Positions 43,650 through 53,800 of a stretch of 64,000 nt of DNA are shown in pieces. Within the stretch, counting starts at the first letter, position 1; each line of letters begins with the position of its first letter. The stretch is from Flammeovirga agarivorans. Its GTDB lineage: Bacteria > Bacteroidota > Bacteroidia > Cytophagales > Flammeovirgaceae. Where the stretch lies: NCBI RefSeq assembly GCF_012641475.1, contig NZ_JABAIL010000001.1:1108446-1172445 (forward strand). The letters run 5' to 3'. The notes under the pieces were generated by a model. That model had not been told where the DNA came from. It made no database searches and saw nothing but the letters and a program-made list of their open reading frames with translations. Position numbers and translations under genes: made by a program.

Positions 43650-44780
43650 CTATCCGATTTTTTCAACTTTAAATTGACTCTTCTCCATCGCTCTTTTCTT
43701 TTCTCTAAGTTTAAGTAATTTTCCTTCTTTATGATGTTTGAAATAATTGACTCTAAGTTTAAGAGCTAATGGAACAAAATATAATGATGTTATAATAACA
43801 CAAAGTAGTAATAGGTCATTAACATATAAATTAGCAACCAATGTCGTTGTGAGGAACAATATTGATGCAAAAATAATTATTGCACTTGAAGCTGCATGTG
43901 ATAAACCTGTTCTAATTAGGATATGATGTATATGTTTTTTATCAGGTGAGAAAGGTGATCTGCCTTCAAATACTCTAATTGTAAAAATTCTTAGAGTATC
44001 AATAAAGGGGTAAATAAATAAAGCAATAGCTACGCTGATAGGATCTTGTATCTTGTAAATATTTGAAGTGGCTAATTGATGGTCAACATTGATAAATAAG
44101 ATGAGAGAAACAGAAATGAAGAAACCTAGTAATAAAGCTCCTGTGTCTCCCATGAAGATACTAGCCTTACCCCAATTGTAATATAAGAATCCAATACAAC
44201 CACCAAACATCGATATCATTAACACAGCTAAAGAATGTTCACCAATTAAATAAAACCATCCTCCAAGACATAATGATATTAAAGCTGCAATACCTCCAGA
44301 TAAACCATTAATACCATCGATTAAGTTAAAAGCATTGGTCAATGCTATAATCACAAAAATTGAAAAGGCATAACTCAACCATTGAGGAAAGTATATTTGT
44401 GGAACTAGAGTGTATAATGAGTCTATATGTATATCACCTAATACAACAACTACTGTAGATGCCATAATTTGTATATATAACTTATTCTTTGGACTCATCT
44501 CTAACATATCATCTCTAACACCCATAAAGAAAATAAGAATGATACCAAAGAACATGTACCTGAGTTCTGAAGCAACTTGGGCTGGCATCCAAAGACAACA
44601 ACTTAATATAAATGCAAGAAAAATACCTACTCCACCCATAGCTGGTATAAGTTCAGTATGAACCTTTCTACCACCTATATCATCAAAAACATTTCTTTTA
44701 GAAATAACTTTTCTGACTTCAGGAACAGCAATTAATGCAATAGTAAGTGAGGTTAAAAATGCTAATAAAATTCGAAGCAT
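43650..44780 (-). CDS. Undecaprenyl-phosphate sugar-1-phosphate transferase (WecA/MraY family)
   Basis: 376 residues with about 10-11 membrane helices. It moves a (GlcNAc-type) sugar phosphate from a UDP-sugar to undecaprenyl phosphate, the first step in building an O-unit. The family motifs are intact: VRDDMLEMSPKNKLYIQ with the DD pair (near 94), ALTNAFNLIDGINGLSGG near 150 and FMGDTGALLLG near 215, plus the basic SPDKKHIHHIL loop typical of the WecA group. It is the last gene of the polysaccharide locus and is 155 bp after fcl, whose transcript probably terminates in between. Confidence 0.92.
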   Translation of the reverse strand: MLRILLAFLTSLTIALIAVPEVRKVISKRNVFDDIGGRKVHTELIPAMGGVGIFLAFILSCCLWMPAQVASELRYMFFGIILIFFMGVRDDMLEMSPKNKLYIQIMASTVVVVLGDIHIDSLYTLVPQIYFPQWLSYAFSIFVIIALTNAFNLIDGINGLSGGIAALISLCLGGWFYLIGEHSLAVLMISMFGGCIGFLYYNWGKASIFMGDTGALLLGFFISVSLILFINVDHQLATSNIYKIQDPISVAIALFIYPFIDTLRIFTIRVFEGRSPFSPDKKHIHHILIRTGLSHAASSAIIIFASILFLTTTLVANLYVNDLLLLCVIITSLYFVPLALKLRVNYFKHHKEGKLLKLREKKRAMEKSQFKVEKIG

Positions 44781-44895
44781 AATAATTTAAGTTGTTTGTT
44801 TAATGAGAACAAGCATCAAGCCAAAATATCAATATTTATTGAAAAAGAATCTTAAGGCAAAGATAGTTATTTGACAGTAAGTATTTGTCATTAAT

Positions 44896-44937
44896 AAAAA
44901 ATAAAGCACTTAATTTTTATTAAGTGCTTTATTTTTT
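44896..44937 (-). terminator. Terminator of fcl
   Basis: Perfect 19-bp stem (44896-44914 with 44919-44937) overlapping the stop codon, A-rich to T-rich, 4-base loop. Confidence 0.85.
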
Positions 44938-45880
44938 AGCGTTCAGCAAGAACATCTACGTTTTTGATAAAGTCTTGATAGGTAAGTGATATTCCTTCTT
45001 TTAATTCTACTTTATGTTTCCAACCCGCTTGATGTAATTTAGAAACATCCATTAGCTTTCTTGGTGTACCATCGGGTTTAGAAGAGTCCCACACTAATTC
45101 ACCTTCAAATCCGACAACTTCCTTTATAGTTTCAGCTAATTCTTTAATACTTAAATCTACACCTGTTCCTACATTTACAAATTGTTTTCCATCATAGTTT
45201 TGCATCAAGTAAAAACATGCTTCAGCTAGATCGTCTACAAACATAAATTCTCTTAAGGGAGACCCTGATCCCCATACTTCTACAGTGGGAGCATTATTTA
45301 CTTTTGCTTCATGAAACTTCCTTAAAAGGGCTGGTAAAACATGAGAGTTTTTAGGGTGATAGTTATCATTATAACCATACAAGTTTGTAGGCATTGCTGA
45401 AATAAAGTTACAGCCATATTGATCTCTATAGGCTTCACACATTTTTATGCCAGAGATCTTTGCTATTGCATACGGTTCATTAGTAGGTTCTAATGTGTCA
45501 GTAAGTAAATATTCTTCTTTTAATGGTTGAGGAGCCATTTTAGGATAGATACATGACGAACCTAAAAACATTAACTTCTTTACTTTATGAACATAACTCT
45601 GATGGATTACATTATTCTGAATCATCAGGTTTTCATAAAGGAATTGTCCTCTATAAACATTATTAGCAAGTATACCACCTACTTTAGCGGCTGCTAAAAA
45701 AACATAATCAGGCTTTTCTCGCTCAAAAAATGATGCGACAGCTTGCTGGTCAGTAAGGTTTAATTCTGAGGATGTTTTTGTGACAATATTAGAAAACCCT
45801 TCTTTATTTAATTTTCTAACAATTGCAGAACCTACCATTCCTCTATGGCCAGCTACATATATTTTTGAATTCTTTTCCAT
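44936..45880 (-). CDS. fcl: GDP-L-fucose synthase
   Basis: 314 residues. It converts GDP-4-keto-6-deoxymannose to GDP-L-fucose by 3,5-epimerisation and 4-reduction with NADPH. Evidence: [14 protein letters not shown] nucleotide loop at 12, [20 protein letters not shown] with the catalytic Ser/Cys, YAIAK (Tyr-x3-Lys), and [12 protein letters not shown] followed by the His-containing segment [25 protein letters not shown] is also family-typical. Length matches Fcl/WcaG. It directly follows gmd in the transcription order, completing the two-step pathway. Confidence 0.96.
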   Translation of the reverse strand: MEKNSKIYVAGHRGMVGSAIVRKLNKEGFSNIVTKTSSELNLTDQQAVASFFEREKPDYVFLAAAKVGGILANNVYRGQFLYENLMIQNNVIHQSYVHKVKKLMFLGSSCIYPKMAPQPLKEEYLLTDTLEPTNEPYAIAKISGIKMCEAYRDQYGCNFISAMPTNLYGYNDNYHPKNSHVLPALLRKFHEAKVNNAPTVEVWGSGSPLREFMFVDDLAEACFYLMQNYDGKQFVNVGTGVDLSIKELAETIKEVVGFEGELVWDSSKPDGTPRKLMDVSKLHQAGWKHKVELKEGISLTYQDFIKNVDVLAER

Positions 45881-45908
45881 GATGTTTTTGCTCCTTTAAA
45901 CGTTTTAA

Positions 45909-45948
45909 TCATCAAAAGCCCACGAAATAATCCATGAGCTTTTGATGA
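45909..45948 (-). terminator. Hairpin between gmd and fcl
   Basis: 11-bp perfect stem TCATCAAAAGC / GCTTTTGATGA (45909-45919 with 45938-45948) with an 18-base loop. It lacks a good T-run, so it may be only a processing or attenuation site. Confidence 0.45.
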
Positions 45949-45969
45949 TAACATAAATATAGTGATATT

Positions 45970-47082
45970 TTATTCGTATTGATTTAAAATATCATGTCCA
46001 CCTTCCTTCAAGTATTTATCCTTCTTAAATAACTTAAGATCAGATTGCATCATATCTTTCACTAATCCGTCTAAATCAAACTCTAATTCCCAACCTAATC
46101 TTTCTTTAGATTTAGTTGGATCACCAATCAATAGATCTACTTCAGTAGGACGGAAGTATTGAGGGTCAACCTTTAATACAACTTGTCCAACTTCAACTTG
46201 ATATTCAGGGTTGCTACAAGACTTAATTTTTGCAATTTCATTAACACCTTCACCTTCGAATTCTAATTCAATTCCTACTTCAGCAAAAGACATTTTTACA
46301 AAGTCACGAATTGTAGTGGTTACACCAGTGGCAATAACAAAGTCTTCAGCTTCATCCTGTTGTAAGATTAACCACATTGCTTTAACATAATCCTTTGCAT
46401 GTCCCCAATCTCTTTTAGAGTTTAAGTTACCAAGATAAAGAGTATCTTGAAGCCCTAAAGCAATTTTAGAAACGGCTCTAGTAATTTTACGCGTAACAAA
46501 AGTTTCTCCACGTATAGGAGACTCATGGTTGAATAAAATACCATTGCAAGCATACATATTATAAGCTTCACGGTAATTTACTGTTATCCAATAACCATAC
46601 ATCTTGGCAACAGCGTATGGGGAACGAGGGTAAAAAGGAGTTGTTTCTTTTTGAGGTACCTCTTGTACCATACCGTATAGTTCAGAAGTTGAAGCTTGGT
46701 AGATCCTTGTTTTTTCAGTTAAACCTAATAATCTAACAGCTTCCAAAATCCTAAGAGTTCCTAATCCATCAACATTACCAACATATTCAGGAGTGTCAAA
46801 ACTTACACGCACATGAGACATTGCTCCTAAGTTGTAAATTTCATCAGGCTGAACCTCTTGGATGATACGCGTTAAGTTCATTGAATCAGTAAGATCACCA
46901 TAATGAAGTTTAAGTCTTACATTGGTCTCATGAGGATCTTGATATAAATGGTCAATTCTATCTGTATTGAACAAAGAAGAACGACGTTTAATACCGTGTA
47001 CTTCATAACCTTTTTCCAGTAAGAGTTCTGTTAAATATGCACCATCTTGACCAGTGATACCTGTAATTAATGCTTTTTTCAC
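45970..47082 (-). CDS. gmd: GDP-mannose 4,6-dehydratase
   Basis: 370 residues; makes GDP-4-keto-6-deoxymannose, the precursor of GDP-fucose. Seen are [19 protein letters not shown] (nucleotide loop at 7), [15 protein letters not shown], the STSELYG segment with the catalytic Thr/Ser-Glu, the [10 protein letters not shown] block (Tyr-x3-Lys), [17 protein letters not shown] and [20 protein letters not shown]. All are diagnostic of Gmd. The gap to fcl is 90 bp. Its 5' end is 20 bp from the GT2 stop. Confidence 0.97.
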   Translation of the reverse strand: MKKALITGITGQDGAYLTELLLEKGYEVHGIKRRSSLFNTDRIDHLYQDPHETNVRLKLHYGDLTDSMNLTRIIQEVQPDEIYNLGAMSHVRVSFDTPEYVGNVDGLGTLRILEAVRLLGLTEKTRIYQASTSELYGMVQEVPQKETTPFYPRSPYAVAKMYGYWITVNYREAYNMYACNGILFNHESPIRGETFVTRKITRAVSKIALGLQDTLYLGNLNSKRDWGHAKDYVKAMWLILQQDEAEDFVIATGVTTTIRDFVKMSFAEVGIELEFEGEGVNEIAKIKSCSNPEYQVEVGQVVLKVDPQYFRPTEVDLLIGDPTKSKERLGWELEFDLDGLVKDMMQSDLKLFKKDKYLKEGGHDILNQYE

Positions 47083-47101
47083 TTTGTTTAAAATTTATGA
47101 T

Positions 47102-47842
47102 TTAAAAAAACTGAGTAACTTTTGATAGATTTTTTAATATAAGAGTTGATAGACCTCCTACATTATTATTGTTTAAGGCCCAATAATCTTCTTTTAATTT
47201 TTTCCAAATAGCCTTAATGTTTTGATTACTTGCTCCTCCAATTCTCATTTTTACCATTGTAACAGGCATATAAGATGATGATACCTTGTATTTACCAAAA
47301 TATCGGAGAATTAACTCATAATCTGCTGCTATTCTTAAGTTAGTATTATAGAGACCATATTTTTTATAACACTCATTTTTTAAATACAATGTTGGATGTG
47401 GTGGCATCCACCCTTTGCTTAACTTGCTAAAGGTGAAATCAGAGCTTACCCAATTCCTAATTATTTTATAGGGGTTATCTGCATTTACATAATGTAAATC
47501 TCCATATACTGCGTCTACTTTATTTCTTTTAAAAGTTTCAACTAACTGGCTAATAACATAAGTTGATGCGAAAAAGTCATCAGAATGCATAAACCCTACT
47601 ACATCACCAGTAGCATGTTTAATTCCTTTATTTAGAGCATCATAAATCCCTTTGTCAGGCTCTGAAATAAATGTGTCAATTCTTTTTCCATATGACGATA
47701 CCATTTCAATAGTGCCATCTGTCGAACCTCCATCAACAATAATATATTCGATATTTGAGTAATCCTGAGATAACACAGAATTGATTGTTTGTTGGAGTGT
47801 TTCTTTATTATTATATGAAGCTGTTATTATAGAAACTTTCAT
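47102..47842 (-). CDS. Glycosyltransferase family 2
   Basis: 246 residues with a GT-A fold: VSIITASYNNKETLQQTINS, IIVDGGSTDGT near 38, DKGIYDALNKG near 65 and GFMHSDDFFA near 85 for the metal site. Later, KGWMPPHPTLYLKNECYKKYG and RIAADYELILRYF are typical of the WcaA-like subgroup. It lies between uxs and gmd, so it may transfer xylose or fucose to the O-unit; the donor cannot be read from sequence. Confidence 0.9.
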   Translation of the reverse strand: MKVSIITASYNNKETLQQTINSVLSQDYSNIEYIIVDGGSTDGTIEMVSSYGKRIDTFISEPDKGIYDALNKGIKHATGDVVGFMHSDDFFASTYVISQLVETFKRNKVDAVYGDLHYVNADNPYKIIRNWVSSDFTFSKLSKGWMPPHPTLYLKNECYKKYGLYNTNLRIAADYELILRYFGKYKVSSSYMPVTMVKMRIGGASNQNIKAIWKKLKEDYWALNNNNVGGLSTLILKNLSKVTQFF

Positions 47843-47853
47843 AAAAAAAAGAT

Positions 47854-48804
47854 TTATTCTGTAAGTTGAGTTTCAACTTTTTCTTTAAAATATTCTAAAG
47901 TTCTTTTAAGTCCTTCTTCCCGTCCTACTCTAGGCTCCCAATTTAAAATTTCTTTAGCTCTGGTAATATCAGGACGACGTTGTTTAGGATCATCTTTAGG
48001 TAAGTCTTGATAAATAACTTTACTTCCCGAATTGGTAAGTGAAACAATTTCTTCGGCAAATTCTTTTATGGTAATTTCTTGTGGATTACCAATGTTAACT
48101 GGTTGATGTTCATTAGATAAAGTGAGTTTGAAAATACCATTTACTAAGTCATCGACATAACAGAAAGATCTTGTTTGTGAGCCATCACCGAAAACGGTTA
48201 TATCCTCACCTCTAAGTGCCTGTGACATAAATGCTGGTAATGCTCTACCATCATTTAATCGCATTCGAGGACCGTATGTATTGAAAATTCTTACCATACC
48301 TGTATTTACGCCGTGGAAGGTATGATACCCCATTGTAATGGCTTCTTGAAAACGTTTTGCTTCATCATATACACCTCTTGGCCCAATTGGGTTTACATTA
48401 CCCCAATAACTTTCAGGTTGAGGGTGTACATTTGGATCACCGTATACTTCAGAAGTAGAAGCAATAATAAACCTTGCATTTTTTACTCTTGCTAAACCTA
48501 ATAGGTTATATGGTGCCAATGAACCCACTTTAAGAGTTTGTATTGGCATTTCCAAATAGTCTATTGGGGAGGCAGGAGAGGCAAAATGTAATATATAATC
48601 AAGGTCTCCAGAAACGTGAACAAATTTTGTGACATCATGATGAACGAATTCAAAGTTCTTATTTCCAAAAAAGTGTGAGATATTTTCTTCGCTACCTGTT
48701 AAGAAGTTATCCATGCCGATAACATAGTAACCTTCTGATAGGAATTTATCACATAAATGAGATCCTAAGAAGCCTGCAGCTCCTGTGATTAATACTCTTT
48801 TCAT
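47854..48804 (-). CDS. uxs: UDP-glucuronate decarboxylase (UDP-xylose synthase)
   Basis: 316-residue extended SDR. It oxidises UDP-GlcA, decarboxylates it and reduces the keto sugar to UDP-xylose. Family-specific features are [53 protein letters not shown], the TSEVYGDP segment, [10 protein letters not shown] with the Tyr-x3-Lys pair, and [29 protein letters not shown] and [14 protein letters not shown] follow. Length matches bacterial UXS. A UDP-glucose dehydrogenase at the right edge of the window would supply its UDP-GlcA. Overlaps by one base with the WcaF-like gene start/stop junction. Confidence 0.94.
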   Translation of the reverse strand: MKRVLITGAAGFLGSHLCDKFLSEGYYVIGMDNFLTGSEENISHFFGNKNFEFVHHDVTKFVHVSGDLDYILHFASPASPIDYLEMPIQTLKVGSLAPYNLLGLARVKNARFIIASTSEVYGDPNVHPQPESYWGNVNPIGPRGVYDEAKRFQEAITMGYHTFHGVNTGMVRIFNTYGPRMRLNDGRALPAFMSQALRGEDITVFGDGSQTRSFCYVDDLVNGIFKLTLSNEHQPVNIGNPQEITIKEFAEEIVSLTNSGSKVIYQDLPKDDPKQRRPDITRAKEILNWEPRVGREEGLKRTLEYFKEKVETQLTE

Positions 48805-49361
48805 TATTGATTTATTAAACGTTTCCTGATTTTTACTGCAGGATTTCCTTGATATATACTATATTTCTCTAAGTCTTTATTTGCTACAGAATTTACAGCT
48901 AAAATAGAATGACTTCTGAGAGTAACACCTGGGCATACTACCGATTTGGCTCCTACCCATGTACCTTCTTCTAATGAAATAGGACCTATGATGAGGTCAA
49001 AAGTAGATCTTTTATAGTTATGATTTCCACAAAGTAATAATGCACCTTGAGAAATACATACATTATCTTTAATAACTACTTCAGCAAGGTTGTCAATCCA
49101 AACATTTTCTCCAATCCATACGTCATTACCAATCGTTAACTTCCATGGGAATTTAATATTTACTGATGGCTTAATCATTACCCCATTACCTATTTGAGCA
49201 CCAAAAAGACGTAAGATTATGACTTTAATACTAGAAATTGGGTTGTATGAGTTTTTTAGAAAGAGTAAATTACAGAAATACCACAAAACTTCAATAAACT
49301 TATTCTTCCCCCTGTGAAAATTTGAATTTTTATAGTTTTTTAATTGAACTTTTACTGACAT
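48804..49361 (-). CDS. WcaF-like sugar O-acetyltransferase
   Basis: 185 residues, left-handed beta-helix of hexapeptide repeats (for example [23 protein letters not shown] split between coils) and a His in the [10 protein letters not shown] active-site loop. The [22 protein letters not shown] opening and the pattern [20 protein letters not shown] fit the WcaF group of colanic-acid acetyltransferases. It probably acetylates a sugar of the O-unit using acetyl-CoA. Adjacent in the same operon to uxs and two GT4 genes. Confidence 0.88.
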   Translation of the reverse strand: MSVKVQLKNYKNSNFHRGKNKFIEVLWYFCNLLFLKNSYNPISSIKVIILRLFGAQIGNGVMIKPSVNIKFPWKLTIGNDVWIGENVWIDNLAEVVIKDNVCISQGALLLCGNHNYKRSTFDLIIGPISLEEGTWVGAKSVVCPGVTLRSHSILAVNSVANKDLEKYSIYQGNPAVKIRKRLINQ

Positions 49362-49365
49362 ATTT

Positions 49366-50484
49366 TTAGTTAAAAAGGTCTAAATATTTTTCTCTAAAAT
49401 GAGCTGATTCGATGAAATTACAAGCTAATGTTCTTGCACTTTCTTTCCGTGTCAGCCATTGTTTATTTGTTTCGTGTGCTAATTTTAAAAGAGTATTTTC
49501 CCATATTGAAGTTTCGAGATCCAATGTATAACCGGCATTACCTAAATTTTGCCATGGGGTGTTTTTACTTATGCAAATTGGAATACCGTTACTCAGAGCT
49601 TCAAATATAGCATGACCAAAATTTTCACCAAAAGTAGGTAGTATAAAAAGATCATAAGATTGTAATTTTAGATCAACTTCCTGGGGAGTTATGCTACCTT
49701 TAAAATTAACTTTAATATTGGTAGGAAGATTAGAAATTGCTCTTTTTAGTTCATAATAATATTCACTTTCTTTAATTGGCCCGAATATATCATAAGTAAT
49801 ATTTAATTTTAAATTTTTTAAACTATTGATAATAAGAATATGATTTTTTTTTCTAGCGATAAGACTAATAGTGATAAGTTTTAACCTATCATTTTCCTTT
49901 TTATTACTTGTAAGTTTGTTGCTTAGCCTAGGAATATTTGATATAATATCGACCTTTTTACCATTTCCTATATATTTTTCTATGTCTTCCTTTTCAACTT
50001 TATCAGTAGCATGCCAAGAAATATTTTTCTTTTTAAAAAAAGGTCGTAAAATTGCCAAGTATAGTTTTTTTTTAGTGCTTTTTAGAGCTAAGGCACCTTT
50101 TTGTAACATTCCTCTAGGAGCAACAATTACTTTTTTCTTTAAAAATATAGCAGCCATTAAGGGATAAATAGTATATACAAGAGAAAATATTCCTTGAATG
50201 TATATAATATCAGCTGAGCTTTTTTTAATTAAATTATAAATTATTTTATATTGTTGAAAGTTTTTATCAGCATAAAACACTCTGCTTTTATGTTCAAATT
50301 CTACCCATTGGTTTTTTTTTATATTTAATTTTTTTCCATCAAGGTCATAGCAAGTGGTATAAATAAAAAAATCAACATCATTTTCTAATAACTGTACTAA
50401 GTTACTACATGATTGTATTGGTCCACCTGCTTTAAAAGCAGGTGAAAAAAAATCATAAGAAAGAAATACTTTAGGTTTATACAT
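49366..50484 (-). CDS. Glycosyltransferase family 4
   Basis: 372 residues, GT-B fold. The N-terminal half binds acceptor (VFLSYDFFSPAFKAGGPIQS, and VIVAPRGMLQKGAL). The C-terminal half has the nucleotide-sugar site: LFILPTFGENFGHAIFEALSNG with the E-x7-E motif near 295-303 and GIPICISKNTPW. APRGML is typical of a polysaccharide GT4 subgroup. Four-base gap to the wcaF-like gene and an 8-bp overlap with the next GT4 upstream show tight coupling. Donor sugar unknown. Confidence 0.9.
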   Translation of the reverse strand: MYKPKVFLSYDFFSPAFKAGGPIQSCSNLVQLLENDVDFFIYTTCYDLDGKKLNIKKNQWVEFEHKSRVFYADKNFQQYKIIYNLIKKSSADIIYIQGIFSLVYTIYPLMAAIFLKKKVIVAPRGMLQKGALALKSTKKKLYLAILRPFFKKKNISWHATDKVEKEDIEKYIGNGKKVDIISNIPRLSNKLTSNKKENDRLKLITISLIARKKNHILIINSLKNLKLNITYDIFGPIKESEYYYELKRAISNLPTNIKVNFKGSITPQEVDLKLQSYDLFILPTFGENFGHAIFEALSNGIPICISKNTPWQNLGNAGYTLDLETSIWENTLLKLAHETNKQWLTRKESARTLACNFIESAHFREKYLDLFN

Positions 50485-51460
50485 TTTCTATTTCTTTATA
50501 TAGGTTTTCATATTGTTTTGCAATGGCATGTATATCATATCTTAAGACATTTTCTTTTCCTTTAATGATAAGTTCTTCTTGCAGTATAGGAGATTCAATT
50601 ATTCTAATAATGCATTCTCTGATATTCTTAATAGAATATGGGTTAACCAATAAAGCACTTTCTCCTGCAATATCTTTCATTGGAGATAAATTACTTGTTA
50701 AAACAGGGATACCAATAGCTTGTGCTTCTAATATTGGCATACCAAAGCCTTCATATATAGAGGGGAAACATAATAGATCAGACTTACTATATATTTCTAA
50801 TACTTCCTTATAATTTAAATTTTGATAATTTGTATAATTTAATTTTAAGTCCTTCGCAAGTGTCTTCTGCTCTTTGGATAAGTTCCCAATAATATTCAAT
50901 TTTAGATCTAAGGATTTTAAGCTGTTAAAAATTCGTGTCAAATTCTTATTTGTCTTTGTTCCAATAATTAAAACCGTGAACTTGACATTTTGTTGTTTTT
51001 TTATTTGACTTAAATATCTGAAGTTTATAGGATTAGGAATAATAGTGATTTTCTTTTTTGCCCATGGGGCAATTTTTAGAACCTCTTTTTTTGTGAAATT
51101 TGAAATTACTGTAATTTTTTTTGCAAATAATATAGGTAGCCAAAACCAGAATAATTTTTTTATAGAGTATGAAATAAAATTACCTTGAAGAATAGATTTA
51201 ACATCATGTATTGTTAAAATAGTTTTTGAGCCTAAAAAAGGGACAATATAATGTACATCGCCAGTTACATGATTTAGTTTATTGAAATATTTAATGCAAA
51301 ATAAACAATTTAAATAAATTTCTTTCATTGAAGCTTTGCTGTAAGGAAGTTCAATTTTTATCGAATTATAATTTGTTAATTTTTTTGATATGCTCTTGAA
51401 AAGCTCTTCAATACTATAAGCATACTTTCGTTTTTTTCTATAAAATAGATTGACTTTCAT
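50477..51460 (-). CDS. Glycosyltransferase family 4
   Basis: 327 residues, GT-B fold of the mannosyltransferase-like GT4 group. Visible segments are HYIVPFLGSKTILTIHDVK, ITVISNFTKKEVLKI, the phosphate-binding IGTKTNKN, and YEGFGMPILEAQAIGIPVL, which contains the catalytic E-x7-E pair. SALLVNPYSIKNI follows. Overlaps by 8 bp the downstream GT4 and abuts the Wzy gene without spacing. Probably adds a hexose to the O-unit. Confidence 0.9.
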   Translation of the reverse strand: MKVNLFYRKKRKYAYSIEELFKSISKKLTNYNSIKIELPYSKASMKEIYLNCLFCIKYFNKLNHVTGDVHYIVPFLGSKTILTIHDVKSILQGNFISYSIKKLFWFWLPILFAKKITVISNFTKKEVLKIAPWAKKKITIIPNPINFRYLSQIKKQQNVKFTVLIIGTKTNKNLTRIFNSLKSLDLKLNIIGNLSKEQKTLAKDLKLNYTNYQNLNYKEVLEIYSKSDLLCFPSIYEGFGMPILEAQAIGIPVLTSNLSPMKDIAGESALLVNPYSIKNIRECIIRIIESPILQEELIIKGKENVLRYDIHAIAKQYENLYKEIENV

Positions 51461-52693
51461 TTATTTAATTGTTGTTTGAATCTTAATTAACAAATATACC
51501 ACAAATAATGATTTTAATAAGTGGTTTAATACAACAACTAATTCAGTTTCTGCTTTTATTACTTGTAGAAAAATTAAAGGTAGAAAAAAGAGTAATATTT
51601 GTTTTTTAAATATAGAATAATAGAGTCTATTCCATATCAATGAGAGAAAATATCCCCATATTATCATACAAATGAGTGATCCAATTTTACCGAAATTAGC
51701 ATAAAACTCCCCAATGATACTTAATCCCATTGATGTGCCTTTTCCTAAAGATAAGCCAGTGTATTTGATGAAATTTTCTTGCCCTCCTGCTTTTTTTTTA
51801 TTTGGATTTATGAACCTAGGTAAGATAGCTGAGGAAATAGCATTTGTAATTGTTTCCCCTTCAGCAAAAGGAGTGTTTTGAGGAACATTTTTCATAATTG
51901 ATGAAATAATCCACCCTTGATTTAACCTAATATTTAGGTTGTTTAAATTTTCTTTATCTTGATAATAACTTACATCATTAGTGTATAAAATTTGAAGAAA
52001 AAGTTCTATTTTATTACCAGAATAGTTGTTCCAAACAAAACTTCTATATGTTGATTTAATAAACTGTATAGAAATTATAGAAATTATTCCAAAGGTAATA
52101 AGGAGTGTCTTGATTTTGAAATTAGTATTATGATAAATACACCAATACATAAAAATGAATACAGCCCATATAATTAAATCATGAAACAGAGCAGTTGTTA
52201 ATGCATGGGAGATTAAGTAAAAAATTATACCAATAAAAATGTATTTATCTCGAACTTTTTTTGAAGAAATTAAAATTATTGCAGAAATAAATTTTGTTTG
52301 TGATGTTAAAAAGAGGAAAAAATATAAGCTAGGAGGAGATATAATTTTAAGTAAATCAGAGATTATTCCAATTAATAGAAGTCTATAGGCATAATTTAAA
52401 TATGAGGTAGGATTTATCGTAATACTAATTTTTTTTCGATTATATAATAGTATTGTTGTAAAGATAATTACACAAGGGACAACAAAAGACATATAGGTAG
52501 TTTCATCTACATACATGTAGTACTTATAATGGCTTATGTTTGAGTTATAGCTGTTATAAGGACCAATAATCCATTGTAGACACATTAATAAACAAAGCAA
52601 TTCTAGTATTGGAATAGATTTACCCAATTCATCTATGAATTTCCAAATAATATAAAGAGTAAATATTATGCCGATATATGTCCAAAATGTCAT
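51461..52693 (-). CDS. O-antigen/O-unit polymerase, Wzy-like
   Basis: 410 residues with about 10-11 hydrophobic helices spread over the whole length and one larger periplasmic loop (~210-300, with basic and aromatic residues and INPNKKKAGGQE). Such polytopic proteins in Wzx/Wzy loci join lipid-linked O-units in the periplasm. Wzy proteins share little sequence, so the call rests on topology and on its position between glycosyltransferases and a flippase-bearing operon. The loop carries several Arg residues, as catalytic loops of Wzy do. It is not WaaL-like by any motif I can see. Confidence 0.75.
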   Translation of the reverse strand: MTFWTYIGIIFTLYIIWKFIDELGKSIPILELLCLLMCLQWIIGPYNSYNSNISHYKYYMYVDETTYMSFVVPCVIIFTTILLYNRKKISITINPTSYLNYAYRLLLIGIISDLLKIISPPSLYFFLFLTSQTKFISAIILISSKKVRDKYIFIGIIFYLISHALTTALFHDLIIWAVFIFMYWCIYHNTNFKIKTLLITFGIISIISIQFIKSTYRSFVWNNYSGNKIELFLQILYTNDVSYYQDKENLNNLNIRLNQGWIISSIMKNVPQNTPFAEGETITNAISSAILPRFINPNKKKAGGQENFIKYTGLSLGKGTSMGLSIIGEFYANFGKIGSLICMIIWGYFLSLIWNRLYYSIFKKQILLFFLPLIFLQVIKAETELVVVLNHLLKSLFVVYLLIKIQTTIK

Positions 52694-52735
52694 TTATTTT
52701 ATCTGATTTTTTCGTTTTTGAAAAGGGAATTATTT

Positions 52736-53800
52736 TTAATGTGAGGTGATTCTTGTTAATACATTTTTATATATTTCTTCACAATTAAAAACTGTATGTT
52801 CTTCGTGTTTTATTTTAGAAATATTTTTTATAATACTATTATTTATTGTTTTGAAGTCAATTGAAATAATTCTAGGTAAACTATCTTTTTTATAATAATC
52901 AATGCCTTTTATTTCTTTCGAGTACCATACTTCTAAACCACTTGCTATGTATTCGAATAGCTTATTAGGTGCATTGTAAATATAGTTTGGTACATGCCCT
53001 TTGTATAAAATTATTCCTATATTGTAATTAGATAATACTTTATTTAGATTTTGATATGGAATAGCTTCAAATATTCTTATTTTATTATTAATTAAATGAG
53101 TTGGGAAATTATCAGATGTCATTAAATAACAATCAAAGATATATTCAACATCTAAATTGTTTAGAAAATCAATAAATTCAACAATATATGAAGTCTTAGG
53201 CTCTAGATTATATCCAACATAAATAAATTTCAATGTTTTTGTATTTATCTGTTTTTTTGAAGTCCAGTTTTTAGGAGGGTAATTAGGTGATACTAAGATG
53301 TTATTACTAGTAATGTTGCTGTCTTTTTTAAATAATCTAGCTCTTTGTTCATTTGTTTGATAAATTGTGAAATATTTATTGTAACATAATGTTTCTATTT
53401 TGTGGAAAAATCTATTTAATAGCATACCCTTTCTATATTCAGGTAAACTAGTGTACTCATGGTAATGAACATTAATTTTTTTGTTATAAATAATACAATA
53501 AAGTATTGCAGAAAATGAACTAATAGTCTCATAATAAATGATATTATTTGGTTTTTTTTTATTTAATAAAAAAAAGGTTTTAAAATGGAAGTTTAAATAG
53601 GTTAAGAACCTGCTAAATTTATTTTTATTGATGTTGTTTTTGTATCTATAAATTGAAATTTTTTCGTTTTTATATTGAAATTTTTTTGAAGATGTATTTG
53701 TTATACAGATTACATTATGTTTACTTATTGTGTCTAGTAAATTTTGGATTGGTGGATACTCTTCTAATGGATAGAAGTGTATTATTGCTAGATCAGTCAT
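52736..53800 (-). CDS. Glycosyltransferase, GT-B fold
   Basis: 354 residues. N-terminal DLAIIHFYPLEEYPPIQNLL and VHYHEYTSLPEYRKG match the acceptor half of GT4-like enzymes. The C-terminal half has TLKFIYVGYNLEPKT, ILYKGHVPNYIYNAPNKLFEYIASG with an E in the donor site, and a shortened end. It overlaps by 4 bp the next gene upstream (ATGA type) and is 43 bp from the Wzy gene. Base composition is very AT-rich (many Lys, Asn, Ile). Donor unknown. Confidence 0.8.
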   Translation of the reverse strand: MTDLAIIHFYPLEEYPPIQNLLDTISKHNVICITNTSSKKFQYKNEKISIYRYKNNINKNKFSRFLTYLNFHFKTFFLLNKKKPNNIIYYETISSFSAILYCIIYNKKINVHYHEYTSLPEYRKGMLLNRFFHKIETLCYNKYFTIYQTNEQRARLFKKDSNITSNNILVSPNYPPKNWTSKKQINTKTLKFIYVGYNLEPKTSYIVEFIDFLNNLDVEYIFDCYLMTSDNFPTHLINNKIRIFEAIPYQNLNKVLSNYNIGIILYKGHVPNYIYNAPNKLFEYIASGLEVWYSKEIKGIDYYKKDSLPRIISIDFKTINNSIIKNISKIKHEEHTVFNCEEIYKNVLTRITSH